In this document: piece after piece, positions 44,049-52,274 of the stretch
Layout: each line of letters opens with the position of its first letter
How positions within the stretch are numbered: position 1 is the first letter of the stretch
Assembly: GCA_024123915.1 (NCBI GenBank)
Contig: CP099650.1
Coordinates: 3,534,001-3,598,000, forward strand
Direction of reading: 5' to 3'
Origin: Oxalobacteraceae bacterium OTU3CAMAD1
Lineage (GTDB): Bacteria > Pseudomonadota > Gammaproteobacteria > Burkholderiales > Burkholderiaceae_D
DNA length: 64,000 nucleotides
The notes under the pieces: model-generated
Told to the model about the DNA's origin: nothing
What the model saw: only the letters and a program-made list of their open reading frames with translations
Database searches by the model: none
Program-made: the position numbers and the translations under genes

Positions 44049-46367
44049 TTGGAAAATAATATCGGCATCAAAATAAGCGCTTGCGCACTGGCTGTGAGCT
44101 GCGCCTTTCCCGCCGCCGCGCAAGCGCCGGCCGATGGCATCCAGGAGGTCGTCATCACGGCCTCCAAGCGCAAGGAGGGCATCCAGTCGGTACCGATGTC
44201 GGTCGACGCCATCACCGGCGAATCGCTGCTGAAGATGAACGTGCAAAAATTCGAGGAGGTCGAAAAGCTCAGTCCCGGCCTGGTGCTCAATCCGGCCGAC
44301 GGACGCGGCCAGAACGTCTCGCTGCGCGGCGTCACGTTCGACCCCGACACCGGCGCCAGCCCGACGGTGCAGGTGTACTGGAATGAAACGCCCATCAGCA
44401 CCTCGGATGCGTTCCGCGCCATGTTCGACATCGGCCGCATCGAGGTGCTGCGCGGGCCGCAGGGCACCTTGCGCGGCCAGACCTCGCCGGCCGGCGCGAT
44501 CACCATCGGCACGGCGCGCCCCGAACTCGACATGCTGGGCGGCAGGATCAACCAAACCTTCGGTTCACGCAGCCAGCGCAACACGCAGCTGGCGGTCAAC
44601 CTGCCGGTGATCGAGGGCAAGCTGGCGGTGCGTGTCGCCGGCCTGGCCGACGACACCGAAAACGGCGTGCACAACGTCAGCAACGGCAGCGACAACCACG
44701 ACCGCGCGCGCGGACTCCGGGTGTCGGTGCTGTACCAGCCGGTCAAGTCGGTCGAGCTGTTGCTGGTGCACCAGCGCCTGAACGACAGGAACATCAATTA
44801 TCCGACCGTGAGCGGCAGGCCGGCGCCCGGCCAGGCGGCGGGACCTGCGCTCGACGCCGACGACCGTACCGCCGTGGCCGAGGGCAACTACGCATTTCAC
44901 TCCGATACCCGGCTGACATCGCTTAACGCCAGCTGGGATCTCGGCACGCACAGGCTCAGTTACATCGGCGGCTTCCAGCGCAGCAAGGAGACCGACGACC
45001 GCGATCTGGACCAGGCCAACGTCATCGCCGGGTTCCAGTACCAGCAGCGAGTCAACATAGGCGCCCTGCAGCGCACGCATGAGCTACGCTTCGAGTCCAC
45101 CGGGCCCGCCTTCTGGAACTACATGGTCGGCGCCTACTATTCGCATACCGACGCCAGTTCGGTCTTCACTCAGCCCTACGCCTACTATTTCCCCGCGCCG
45201 TATGCGGCACCGCTGTCCATCGAGCTGAAGGGTTATACGGCCCCGGGCGCCTTCAGCGGCAGCTCGGCCTTCTTCACCGACCACCGCTTGGCGCTGACGC
45301 CGGCCGATGAACTCGAGCTTGGCGTGCGCATGCAAAAGGCCAAATCGTACACCCAACAATACTTGAGCGTGTTCGGCACCGTCTCGCCGTCGCTGCCGGA
45401 GGCGCTGGCGTCGCTGCGGCAATCGGCGTGGACAGGATCGGCCAGCTACAAGCACAACCTGAATAAGGATGCCATGGTCTACGCCAGCTACGCGGGCGGC
45501 TTCCGGCCGGGCGGATCGGTGTCGTTCGTGACCGCGCAGGGACTTGACCCAAGCTATATCATCTACAAGGAGGAGAGGTCGAACTCGCTGGAGTTGGGCT
45601 TCAAGAGCAAACTGTTGGCACGCAAGGTGACCTTCAACGCCGATATCTTCCAGCAGAAAATCAAGAACTATATCGGCCGCGCCAACGGCGTGTACGCGCG
45701 CGTCGCGGCCATCCCTGGCGAGCCCGCTGGGCCCGGGCCGGGCGGCAGCTATCAGGCCGATCTGGCCACCGGTGCGCTGAACTTCAACACCAATGGCGAC
45801 GTGCTCTCGCGCGGCATCGAAATGAGCGCGGCTTGGCTGATATCGCCCGCATGGCGCGCCAACTTATCGGCCAGCTACATCAACGCCCGCTATGACAATG
45901 CTTCACTTTACTGCAACGACGACAACAACGACGGCGTGCCCGATAGTGGCGGCACGGGGATGCAGCCGGGCCGGCAAGTGTCTGTCTGCAACAGCAATCG
46001 GCCGCTGGCCGACAGCTACGGCAACGAGGCGGGCAAGCTGGGAATCGTGCTGCAGTCGGAATACAGCCACGGCCTGGGCAAGGTCGATGGTTTTGTTCGC
46101 GGCATGGCGCGCTACGTCGCACCCGCCTACAACCAGCAGATCGACCATCGGATCGCCTCGTACACGCCGGTCGACCTGTACCTCGGCGTACGTTCCAGGG
46201 ACCAGCACTGGGAACTGAGCCTGTGGAGCCAAAACCTGTTCGACCGCTCGGTCGACCGGGGCGGCTTCGCCGTCTATCAAGGCGGCGTCGCCGGCGGCTA
46301 CGCCAGGGTGCCGCTACGGGAGGAGCGCAAGGTCGGCGTCACCCTGCGCTACGACTTTGAGAACTAG
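44049..46367 (+). CDS. TonB-dependent outer-membrane receptor, TTG start
   Basis: A 772-residue receptor. The TTG at 44049 is chosen because AGGAG sits seven bases upstream (44037-44041) and it gives a sensible signal peptide (A-C-A-L-A-V-S-C-A-F-P-A-A-A). No ATG or GTG fits. The TonB-box-like Q-E-V-V-I-T-A-S-K, plug motif I-E-V-L-R-G-P-Q-G-T-L-R-G-Q and terminal Y-D-F-E-N are present. It is only distantly similar to the receptors at 8043 and 27102, so it probably takes a different ligand, perhaps the rhamnosides processed by the neighbouring secreted enzymes. Confidence 0.9.
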   Translation: MENNIGIKISACALAVSCAFPAAAQAPADGIQEVVITASKRKEGIQSVPMSVDAITGESLLKMNVQKFEEVEKLSPGLVLNPADGRGQNVSLRGVTFDPDTGASPTVQVYWNETPISTSDAFRAMFDIGRIEVLRGPQGTLRGQTSPAGAITIGTARPELDMLGGRINQTFGSRSQRNTQLAVNLPVIEGKLAVRVAGLADDTENGVHNVSNGSDNHDRARGLRVSVLYQPVKSVELLLVHQRLNDRNINYPTVSGRPAPGQAAGPALDADDRTAVAEGNYAFHSDTRLTSLNASWDLGTHRLSYIGGFQRSKETDDRDLDQANVIAGFQYQQRVNIGALQRTHELRFESTGPAFWNYMVGAYYSHTDASSVFTQPYAYYFPAPYAAPLSIELKGYTAPGAFSGSSAFFTDHRLALTPADELELGVRMQKAKSYTQQYLSVFGTVSPSLPEALASLRQSAWTGSASYKHNLNKDAMVYASYAGGFRPGGSVSFVTAQGLDPSYIIYKEERSNSLELGFKSKLLARKVTFNADIFQQKIKNYIGRANGVYARVAAIPGEPAGPGPGGSYQADLATGALNFNTNGDVLSRGIEMSAAWLISPAWRANLSASYINARYDNASLYCNDDNNDGVPDSGGTGMQPGRQVSVCNSNRPLADSYGNEAGKLGIVLQSEYSHGLGKVDGFVRGMARYVAPAYNQQIDHRIASYTPVDLYLGVRSRDQHWELSLWSQNLFDRSVDRGGFAVYQGGVAGGYARVPLREERKVGVTLRYDFEN

Positions 46368-46440
46368 CCCGCTCCAGGTGCCGGCAAATGCCTCAGCTGA
46401 CTATGGAATTTGGTTTTGGAGAAGCGATATAATATTGATC

Positions 46441-47115
46441 ATGAACAAATTTAAAATGCGAAAAAATATGAAAAAATTCCTTCTGACACTAAGCCTGTTA
46501 TTTAACATTGGCGAAATGAATGCACAAAACCTGGAGAAATTACAATGGCACAATCAACCTGAACTTTGGGAAATTAAAAATAACGCGCTGATTATGCAGG
46601 TCACGCCTAAAACCGATTATTGGCGGATATCACATTATGGTTTTACGGTGGACGATGGTCCTTTTTACTATGCGACTTACGGTGGAGAGTTTGAAGCCAA
46701 AGTTAAACTCATCGGCTCCTATAAAGCACGTTTCGATCAAATGGGATTAATGATCAGAACTGATCATAAAAATTACATTAAGACCGGTGTCGAATTTGTA
46801 GATGGAAAATTTAACATTAGTACCGTAGTGACCCATGAAAAGAGTGACTGGAGTGTTATAGAACTTGAGAAAGTACCTCCTTTTGTCTGGATCAAGGTCG
46901 TTCGCAGATTGGATGCCGTAGAAATTTTTTATTCTTTAGATGACAAAAACTATGTCATGGTCAGAAATGCGCCGCTTGAGGACAATACTCCAGTAATGGT
47001 CGGACTAATGGCTGCTAGTCCAGACGGCGACGGGTTTGAAGCCAGATTTGAGAAATTTTCGGTCAAGCATTTACCTGATCAACGTCGTTTGGAATGGCTA
47101 AAAAATCACCCATAG
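46441..47115 (+). CDS. AT-rich secreted DUF1349-type protein, likely acquired
   Basis: A 224-residue protein (starts at 46441, 46456 or 46468) with a signal peptide ending E-M-N-A-Q-N and a concanavalin-like DUF1349 domain (W-R-I-S-H-Y-G-F, Y-A-T-Y-G-G-E-F-E-A-K-V, F-D-Q-M-G-L-M-I-R-T, V-G-L-M-A-A-S-P). DUF1349 proteins may bind carbohydrates; no catalytic role is established. Codon use is strikingly A/T-ending compared with all neighbours, and the Lys/Asn-rich signal peptide with N-A-Q is of Bacteroidota style. A TATAAT at 46428-46433 lies just upstream. Probably a recent transfer into the locus. Confidence 0.85.
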   Translation: MNKFKMRKNMKKFLLTLSLLFNIGEMNAQNLEKLQWHNQPELWEIKNNALIMQVTPKTDYWRISHYGFTVDDGPFYYATYGGEFEAKVKLIGSYKARFDQMGLMIRTDHKNYIKTGVEFVDGKFNISTVVTHEKSDWSVIELEKVPPFVWIKVVRRLDAVEIFYSLDDKNYVMVRNAPLEDNTPVMVGLMAASPDGDGFEARFEKFSVKHLPDQRRLEWLKNHP

Positions 47116-47246
47116 CTTCGGTCGCCCTGCAATTCGCATGGTGATCCCGGCTGCCCCTCATTTTTTATTTCGCAAAGTGTGCGGAACTTCGCATACAGCC
47201 GGCCTGCCAAAAAGTATCCTGAATTTCATTTTTAAGGGAGCGTGTC

Positions 47247-47486
47247 ATGCCGACAGGTGCCAATCCGAAGCGCGAACGAGAATACAAAAAGATCGAGCGG
47301 AAATTTAAAAAGGAGGGACGTTACAAAGGCAGGGAGGAGGAGGTGGCTTCGCGTATCGTCAATAAACAGCGCGCCGAGGCGGGCGAGACGAAGAAGCACG
47401 CGCACAAGCCTGCCCGTCGGTCTGCCTCGCGACGTAAAAGCAGCGGCGCGCGGACCGCGTCCCGTCGCGGAAAACGACCAAGGTAG
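47247..47486 (+). CDS. Small highly basic protein
   Basis: A 79-residue Lys/Arg-rich protein beginning M-P-T-G-A-N-P-K-R-E-R-E-Y, with R-E-E-E-V-A-S-R-I-V-N-K-Q-R-A in the middle and a basic tail. Similar small proteins are widespread in Proteobacteria, often labelled plasmid stabilisation protein without proof. AAGGGAGC precedes the ATG. It may bind nucleic acid. It marks the start of an accessory patch reaching 49.9 kb. Confidence 0.75.
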   Translation: MPTGANPKREREYKKIERKFKKEGRYKGREEEVASRIVNKQRAEAGETKKHAHKPARRSASRRKSSGARTASRRGKRPR

Positions 47487-47497
47487 GGTGGTCGGCG

Positions 47498-48457
47498 ATG
47501 CCACAGCTGCTTATCTTAAATCGTGTGTCGGCAGGCGTGCTGGATGTCGCCTATTACGAGGCAGGCCCTGCGGACGGCGTTCCGACCATTCTTCTCCATG
47601 GCTTTCCCTACGATGCCCACGCGTTTGACGAGGTTGCGGCTAGTCTTGCCGGCGCCGGGCACCGTTGCATCGTCCCATTTTTGCGTGGCTATGGCCCCAC
47701 GCGGTTCCTGTCTTCGGATACGCCGCGCTCGGGTGAGCAGGCGGCGCTCGGCGCGGATCTGCTGGCATTGATGGATGGCCTTCGCATTCAAGAGGCGATT
47801 CTCGGCGGCTACGATTGGGGTGGTAGAGCTGCCTGTATCGTCGCCGCGCTATGGCCCGAGAGGGTAGTCGGCTTGGTCAGCGCCGGTATGGCCTACAACA
47901 TCCAGGACATCACCGCCGCCGCCAAGCCAGGTATGCCGGACCAGGAGGCACGCGACTGGTATCAATACTACTTCCACACGGCGCGGGGCCGCAGGGGCCT
48001 GGACGAGAAGCGGGGCGAAATCAGTCGGCTTCTCTGGAAGACCTGGTCACCATCGTGGTCGTTCGATGAGGACACATTTCAGCGAACCGCAGTCTCTTTC
48101 GACAATCCCGACTTTGTCGATGTCGTCATCCATTCCTACCGGCATCGGTACGGCGTCATTGAAGGCGATCCGGCCTATGCAGAGATCGAAGCGAGATTGG
48201 CACGCCAACCCGATATTTCGGTTCCGAGCATTGCGTTGCTGGGGGCGGACGACGGCGTCGATCCTCCGCTTCCGGAGGACGAGGATGCCAGAAAATTCAT
48301 CGGGTTCTATGACCGCCGCGTACTGCCTGGCGTCGGACACAACGTACCGCAGGAAGCGCCGATCAGTTTCGCGGACGCGATTCGGGAACTACGCGAACGG
48401 GATGAGCAGCATTTCGGTTTGCGCTGCGATTGCTCGACCGACGCACCCATCCCTTGA
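47498..48457 (+). CDS. Alpha/beta hydrolase, epoxide-hydrolase-like
   Basis: A 319-residue hydrolase. L-L-H-G-F-P-Y-D provides the oxyanion region. The nucleophile elbow G-G-Y-D-W-G-G places Asp106 where epoxide hydrolases and dehalogenases have Asp, and H281 in P-G-V-G-H-N-V-P completes the triad. The substrate is unknown. It starts 11 bases after the small basic protein. A truncated, internally deleted relative lies at 3213-3469, beside a hairpin repeat; both segments are close at the DNA level, so the duplication is fairly recent. Confidence 0.88.
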   Translation: MPQLLILNRVSAGVLDVAYYEAGPADGVPTILLHGFPYDAHAFDEVAASLAGAGHRCIVPFLRGYGPTRFLSSDTPRSGEQAALGADLLALMDGLRIQEAILGGYDWGGRAACIVAALWPERVVGLVSAGMAYNIQDITAAAKPGMPDQEARDWYQYYFHTARGRRGLDEKRGEISRLLWKTWSPSWSFDEDTFQRTAVSFDNPDFVDVVIHSYRHRYGVIEGDPAYAEIEARLARQPDISVPSIALLGADDGVDPPLPEDEDARKFIGFYDRRVLPGVGHNVPQEAPISFADAIRELRERDEQHFGLRCDCSTDAPIP

Positions 48458-48485
48458 TTTCCGGCGGCGGCGTCACAGTGGTCGG

Positions 48486-48602
48486 GCCGCCGATATGGCG
48501 CCCGGGGGGACTATTGGCGACGACGTCGGGGTGGACCACTGCGTCCCACCGGCCGAGCTCATCTGCTGCGAGCGCTTTGTAAATTTCCGGTGCAATATTA
48601 GC
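48486..48602 (-). pseudogene. Remnant of a SnoaL-like ester cyclase
   Basis: Read leftward this encodes Y-K-A-L-A-A-D-E-L-G-R-W-D-A-V-V-H-P-D-V-V-A-N-S-P, followed by G-R. This is the opening helix-strand pattern of SnoaL-like ester cyclases. The reading frame then loses similarity and the rest of the domain is absent, so it is a fragment. It lies in the 282-base gap between the hydrolase and hicA; nothing else is recognised there. Confidence 0.4.
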
Positions 48603-48739
48603 CTCTGGCGCCGATCCACGGAGCGATACGGCCAACGGTTGCGCTGCTGCCAGCTTCGGCGAGCTTTTTAATGCAAATTTGAGCAAGTGTGGACCTTGTC
48701 GCAGCATGGATTGATACCATTTTCTGCTACCATGGAGTT

Positions 48740-48994
48740 ATGAGACGCAAGCACCAAAGGACTTTGGAGTTGGTTTTCGCACGGCCAACATCGGCAAATG
48801 TCCGTTGGGCCGATGTCGAAGCTTTGTTCATCGAATTGGGCGCGAGTGTCGAAGAGCGCGAAGGTTCGCGCGTTTTAGTGCGGTTGTTCGGCGAGAGGCG
48901 CGTGTTTCACCGGCCACATCCAGAACCCATGACGGATAAGGGCGCGCTGGCGTCTATCCGAAAATGGTTCGAAGAAAACGGAGTTAAGCCATGA
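48740..48994 (+). CDS. hicA: Type II toxin HicA (mRNA interferase)
   Basis: An 84-residue HicA-family protein with a double-stranded-RNA-binding-like fold. Features are W-A-D-V-E-A-L-F-I-E-L-G-A near residue 22, the basic R-V-F-H-R-P-H-P segment with the expected catalytic His near 60, and a C-terminal K-W-F-E-E-N-G. GGAG lies five bases before the ATG at 48740. It overlaps hicB by four bases (ATGA), the normal toxin-first hicAB order. It probably degrades mRNA when not neutralised. Confidence 0.87.
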   Translation: MRRKHQRTLELVFARPTSANVRWADVEALFIELGASVEEREGSRVLVRLFGERRVFHRPHPEPMTDKGALASIRKWFEENGVKP

Positions 48995-49332
48995 GTATGC
49001 AAAATACAATGACCATCGGCGGCCACCGGGCCGTGATTGCTTTCGATCCCGAAATCCAACTGTTCCGCGGCGAATTTCTTGGGCTTAATGGTGGAGCGGA
49101 TTTTTACGCTAAGGATGTCGAGGGACTGCAAAGGGAGGGTATGATTTCGCTGAAGATCTTTCTCGAAGCTTGCGCTGCCGACGGCGTCGAACCGCGCAAA
49201 CAATTTTCCGGCAAGTTCTCCCTGCGAGTGGATCCTTCGCTACACGAGGCGGCGGCAATTGCCGCCGCCGCCCACGGCAAGAGCTTGAATCAATGGGCCG
49301 AAGACGTGTTACGTCAGGCGGCGCTGGCTTGA
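48991..49332 (+). CDS. hicB: Antitoxin HicB
   Basis: A 113-residue HicB-type protein. The N-terminal partial RNase-H-like fold includes I-A-F-D-P-E-I-Q-L-F-R-G-E-F, and a C-terminal ribbon-helix-helix-like DNA-binding region has K-F-S-L-R-V-D-P-S-L-H and A-A-A-H-G-K-S-L-N-Q-W. It neutralises HicA and probably represses the operon. Downstream (49333-49950) there is no intact gene, only remnants and a repeat. Confidence 0.87.
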   Translation: MSMQNTMTIGGHRAVIAFDPEIQLFRGEFLGLNGGADFYAKDVEGLQREGMISLKIFLEACAADGVEPRKQFSGKFSLRVDPSLHEAAAIAAAAHGKSLNQWAEDVLRQAALA

Positions 49333-49438
49333 ATTCGCGCCTGGTATTTCGCATGGCGTCCTGCGAACAGGCTGCCAGCTCTGGGCCATCTTGCCACGTG
49401 ATATGCGGCACTGCCGACACGTACAGCTGGCGAGCGGG

Positions 49439-49568
49439 TTACCTGAAGTTTTTCTTGAAGCCCTGCCAGCACTGGTAGTAGTCCGGCTGCAGCTGGGGCG
49501 AGGCGAGCGCCTGCGCGGTCGGGCAGATCACATCGCGCGTTTCAAACATGAAGGCCAAGGTGGCGTCG
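49439..49568 (-). pseudogene. hmgA: C-terminal remnant of homogentisate 1,2-dioxygenase
   Basis: About 42 codons ending in TAA (complement of 49439-49441). The translation includes [10 protein letters not shown], then [13 protein letters not shown], which is the conserved end of HmgA. Everything upstream in the gene is missing: the frame is cut at about 49568 where a LysR remnant on the other strand begins. The residue content is convincing despite the short length. Confidence 0.7.
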
Positions 49569-49578
49569 ACCTTACATT

Positions 49579-49776
49579 GTCAGCACCACGGACCTGGTGG
49601 CGACGGTGCCGCAAAAGATGGTGGAGCGCGCCGCCGGACAGTTCCGGCTGCGCTATACGCCCACGCCGCTCGATTTGCCGCCCTTGCAGACCAATATGTT
49701 CTGGCATCGCCGCTATCAGCGCGACGAAGGCGGGCGCTGGCTGCGGCGCCTGGTGGTGGAGCTGTTCGCCGAATGA
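49579..49776 (+). pseudogene. C-terminal remnant of a LysR-family regulator
   Basis: Sixty-five codons plus stop reading S-T-T-D-L-V-A-T-V-P, later L-D-L-P-P-L-Q-T-N-M-F-W-H-R-R-Y and R-W-L-R-R-L-V-V-E-L-F. This is the standard end of a LysR effector domain. No DNA-binding domain precedes it. It abuts the hmgA remnant tail to tail of what was probably a divergent hmgA/lysR pair, so one deletion across the shared promoter could have produced both scars. Confidence 0.7.
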
Positions 49777-49837
49777 CTATTCCTGCGCGGTGTCGAATGC
49801 TTCCTTGACCTGGCCGCGCAGCCAGATGCTGGCTGCG

Positions 49838-49890
49838 GCAAGGCAAATGGATGAGACGAAGCCGCTGATCGTTAGGGGCTCTTCTTTTTT
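49838..49890 (+). repeat. Dispersed hairpin repeat, copy 3 (degenerate)
   Basis: Contains AAATGGATGAGACGAAGCC matching copies 1 and 2 with one change, then a decayed hairpin half and a T run to 49890. It lies between the LysR remnant and the 3' end of the AraC gene and may weakly terminate leftward or rightward transcripts. Confidence 0.55.
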
Positions 49891-49950
49891 GGGATTATTA
49901 GAATTTGCAAGTACGAGCGTCGCCGAACGAGTTCATTCATTTGGAGGAGG

Positions 49951-50970
49951 TCAGCGTGCGCATCGCCGCGTATGTTTCGGCAGCTCGCTGAAACGTTCGC
50001 GATAGTAGGCTGAAAAGCGGCCCAGGTGGCCGAAGCCGAACTCGAAGGCGGTGTCCGTGATGTTGGCATCCGGCTGAACAAGCAGGCGTTCGCGCGCGGC
50101 GTCGAGGCGGATATTGCGCAGCAGGTCCATGGGGGCGACGCCATGGTGCTGGTGGCACAGCGCATTGAGGGTGCGCACGCTGACGCCGGCCGCGTTCGCC
50201 AGGTCGGCCAATGCCAGCGGTGCGCTTAGACGCGTCTTGATGTATTTTTCGAGCACGTCCAGGCGCTGCGACTTGCCGGCGCCGACCAGGCTTTCGGCGG
50301 ATGCTTCGGCTGCCAAGCCGGCCGAGCCGGCCCCGCCGGGGGCGGCCCGGCCGGTCGGAGCCATCTGCGACAACAGGAATTGCACCGCGCCGCGTTCGAA
50401 ATGATTGATCCAGGCGCTGTTGCCGTCGTCGTGGCCGGGCAGGGCCACCAGGCGCAGCAGCGACTGGACCAGCATTTCCCAGTGCGACAGCAACCGCTCG
50501 GGCAGCAGGAACAGCGACGGCAAGTCGGCCGGCCCCGTGTGCGCCTGCGCGCTCAACTCGTCGAACAAGGCCAGCGGCACTTTCAAAATCAGCTGCTCGG
50601 ACCCCGCTTGCCACCACAGCCGCACATTCCGTTTCGGTGCGATCAACGCTGTCCGGCCTTGCGCGATGCGCACTTTCTGGCCGTCGGATTCGATCTCCGC
50701 CGTGCCGCTCAAGGTCATGTGGACCAGCGCAAACCCATCGAACAGGCGGGGCCGGACGATCACTTCGGCGCCATATCTGAGCAAGTAAATCTGCAACTGC
50801 CGGATCGTCGCCTTGAACAGCACGGTATCGACGTCGTCGCCCTTCCAGAACAAATCGTGTTCCGACAATTCCCTGGCGACCTGGGCATGGCAATCCACTT
50901 TCCTGGTCGATCGGAAAACGCGATGTCCATGGAGCGACGCCAGGCTCAGTGCGTGGCTCACATTCTGCAT
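49951..50970 (-). CDS. AraC-family transcriptional regulator
   Basis: A 339-residue regulator starting at 50970 (M-Q-N-V-S-H-A-L), where AGGAGG precedes the ATG. The N-terminal about 200 residues form a cupin-like sensing region of the AraC-binding-domain-like type. The C-terminal double HTH has A-L-A-D-L-A-N-A-A-G-V-S-V-R-T-L near residue 255 and T-D-T-A-F-E-F-G-F-G-H-L-G-R-F near 305. It is last in a leftward run porin, esterase, AAHS transporter, AraC and is the likely activator of these genes (inference). Confidence 0.9.
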   Translation of the reverse strand: MQNVSHALSLASLHGHRVFRSTRKVDCHAQVARELSEHDLFWKGDDVDTVLFKATIRQLQIYLLRYGAEVIVRPRLFDGFALVHMTLSGTAEIESDGQKVRIAQGRTALIAPKRNVRLWWQAGSEQLILKVPLALFDELSAQAHTGPADLPSLFLLPERLLSHWEMLVQSLLRLVALPGHDDGNSAWINHFERGAVQFLLSQMAPTGRAAPGGAGSAGLAAEASAESLVGAGKSQRLDVLEKYIKTRLSAPLALADLANAAGVSVRTLNALCHQHHGVAPMDLLRNIRLDAARERLLVQPDANITDTAFEFGFGHLGRFSAYYRERFSELPKHTRRCAR

Positions 50971-51013
50971 ATCAACCTCCTGACGGCGTATGGCCGGCTT
51001 AGACGGACCAGGG

Positions 51014-52243
51014 CTACTTCCTGCGGCCATGAAAATCGAGGAGGCCGACGGCCAGTGCGGCGGCCGCGATCGGAACACACGCGGTCAGCAGGATTTGACT
51101 CGGTGGCATTTGCAGCGATAGCAGCATGCCGCCGATCGCCGGCCCGAGTATGGATCCGATGCGTCCCGCCGCCGCCGCATAACCCACACCGGAGGTCCGC
51201 GTGGCAGTGGGGTAGAGCTTCACGGCAAGGGCGATTTGACCGACCGTTCCCGCCTGGAGTCCCATGCCGATGACAGCTATGGTCAGCAGCAATTGACCCC
51301 GCTCAAGTCCGACGAGGCCGAGGCAGGCGACGGCCGCCGCACCGAGCAGCGAGGCAAACACGAGCACGCGGGAACCGCCGAACCGCCACGATAAAGGAAT
51401 GAGGAGGATGACCCCCGCCAAGCCGCCCACGCCGATGCACGCGGTACCGATCGATGTTTCGGTCGGCTTGAAGCCGTAACCGAGCAGCAGTGTCGGCATC
51501 CACAAAATCAACGCGTAGAGCGCCAGGAAGATCAAGAAGGAATACGCCCACAGCAGCACGGTGCCGGTTGCCAGTCCGTTCGTGAAGAGACTGCGAATGC
51601 CGGCCTCGAAGCGGGCGTTTGGCTCGGCCGTCTTTCGCTTGGCGCCAGCAGGCAGGCCCCACCACATCAACGGGAGTAGCAGCAACGGCAGCAGGCCGCC
51701 CAGCCAAAACACTGCTTCCCAACCATGCCGCGCGATCAAGCCGCCACCGAAGACGCCCCCCAGCGTGCTGCCCAGGCCGATGCCGGCGGCCACCGCGACG
51801 GCGACCACTTCGCGCCGATTGGCGGGAAATTGATTCGCGGCCGTGGCTATCGCGGCCGGCAACACGGCCCCCAATCCGATGCCGGTAACGAGCCGCAAGA
51901 GCGCCAGTTCCGATATCGACCCGACGAAGCAGGTCACGAGCGATCCGCACGCGAACAGCAGCACGCTGCCGAGGATGACCTGTCGTTCACCGAAACGGTA
52001 TGTCAACCGTCCGCTGAGCAGGTAGCCGATCACCGCCCCAACGCTGGTCGTGATAAAGGCGGGCGTGAACGCCGCCGGCGCCACCCCCCATTCCCGCGCA
52101 AGGGTGGGCACGACAAAGCTGATCGATGTCGTATCGAAGCCGTCGAGCAGTATCGCGAGAAAGCACATGATCACGACCCGCCACCGCGCCGGCGCGACGT
52201 CCGGCACTGTCGAATGCTGAGTTGGAGCGGCGTAACTGTCCAT
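51014..52243 (-). CDS. AAHS-family aromatic acid:H+ symporter
   Basis: A 409-residue MFS transporter starting at 52243, with AAGGAGAC upstream. Helix 1 has the AAHS signature L-L-D-G-F-D, followed by the loop G-R-L-T-Y-R-F-G-E-R-Q. AAHS members import benzoates, hydroxybenzoates and related acids. Position between a carboxylesterase and an AraC regulator, and close to a ring-hydroxylating dioxygenase cluster, suggests uptake of the acid that feeds that cluster. Confidence 0.92.
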   Translation of the reverse strand: MDSYAAPTQHSTVPDVAPARWRVVIMCFLAILLDGFDTTSISFVVPTLAREWGVAPAAFTPAFITTSVGAVIGYLLSGRLTYRFGERQVILGSVLLFACGSLVTCFVGSISELALLRLVTGIGLGAVLPAAIATAANQFPANRREVVAVAVAAGIGLGSTLGGVFGGGLIARHGWEAVFWLGGLLPLLLLPLMWWGLPAGAKRKTAEPNARFEAGIRSLFTNGLATGTVLLWAYSFLIFLALYALILWMPTLLLGYGFKPTETSIGTACIGVGGLAGVILLIPLSWRFGGSRVLVFASLLGAAAVACLGLVGLERGQLLLTIAVIGMGLQAGTVGQIALAVKLYPTATRTSGVGYAAAAGRIGSILGPAIGGMLLSLQMPPSQILLTACVPIAAAALAVGLLDFHGRRK

Positions 52244-52274
52244 ACTGGTGTCTCCTTGATGTTTTAATAGTTGT

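Noticed and set aside
49391..50005. Plus-strand ORF of 204 codons after hicB
   Set aside because: It passes through the hmgA and LysR remnants in wrong frames and into the 3' end of the AraC gene; no domain.
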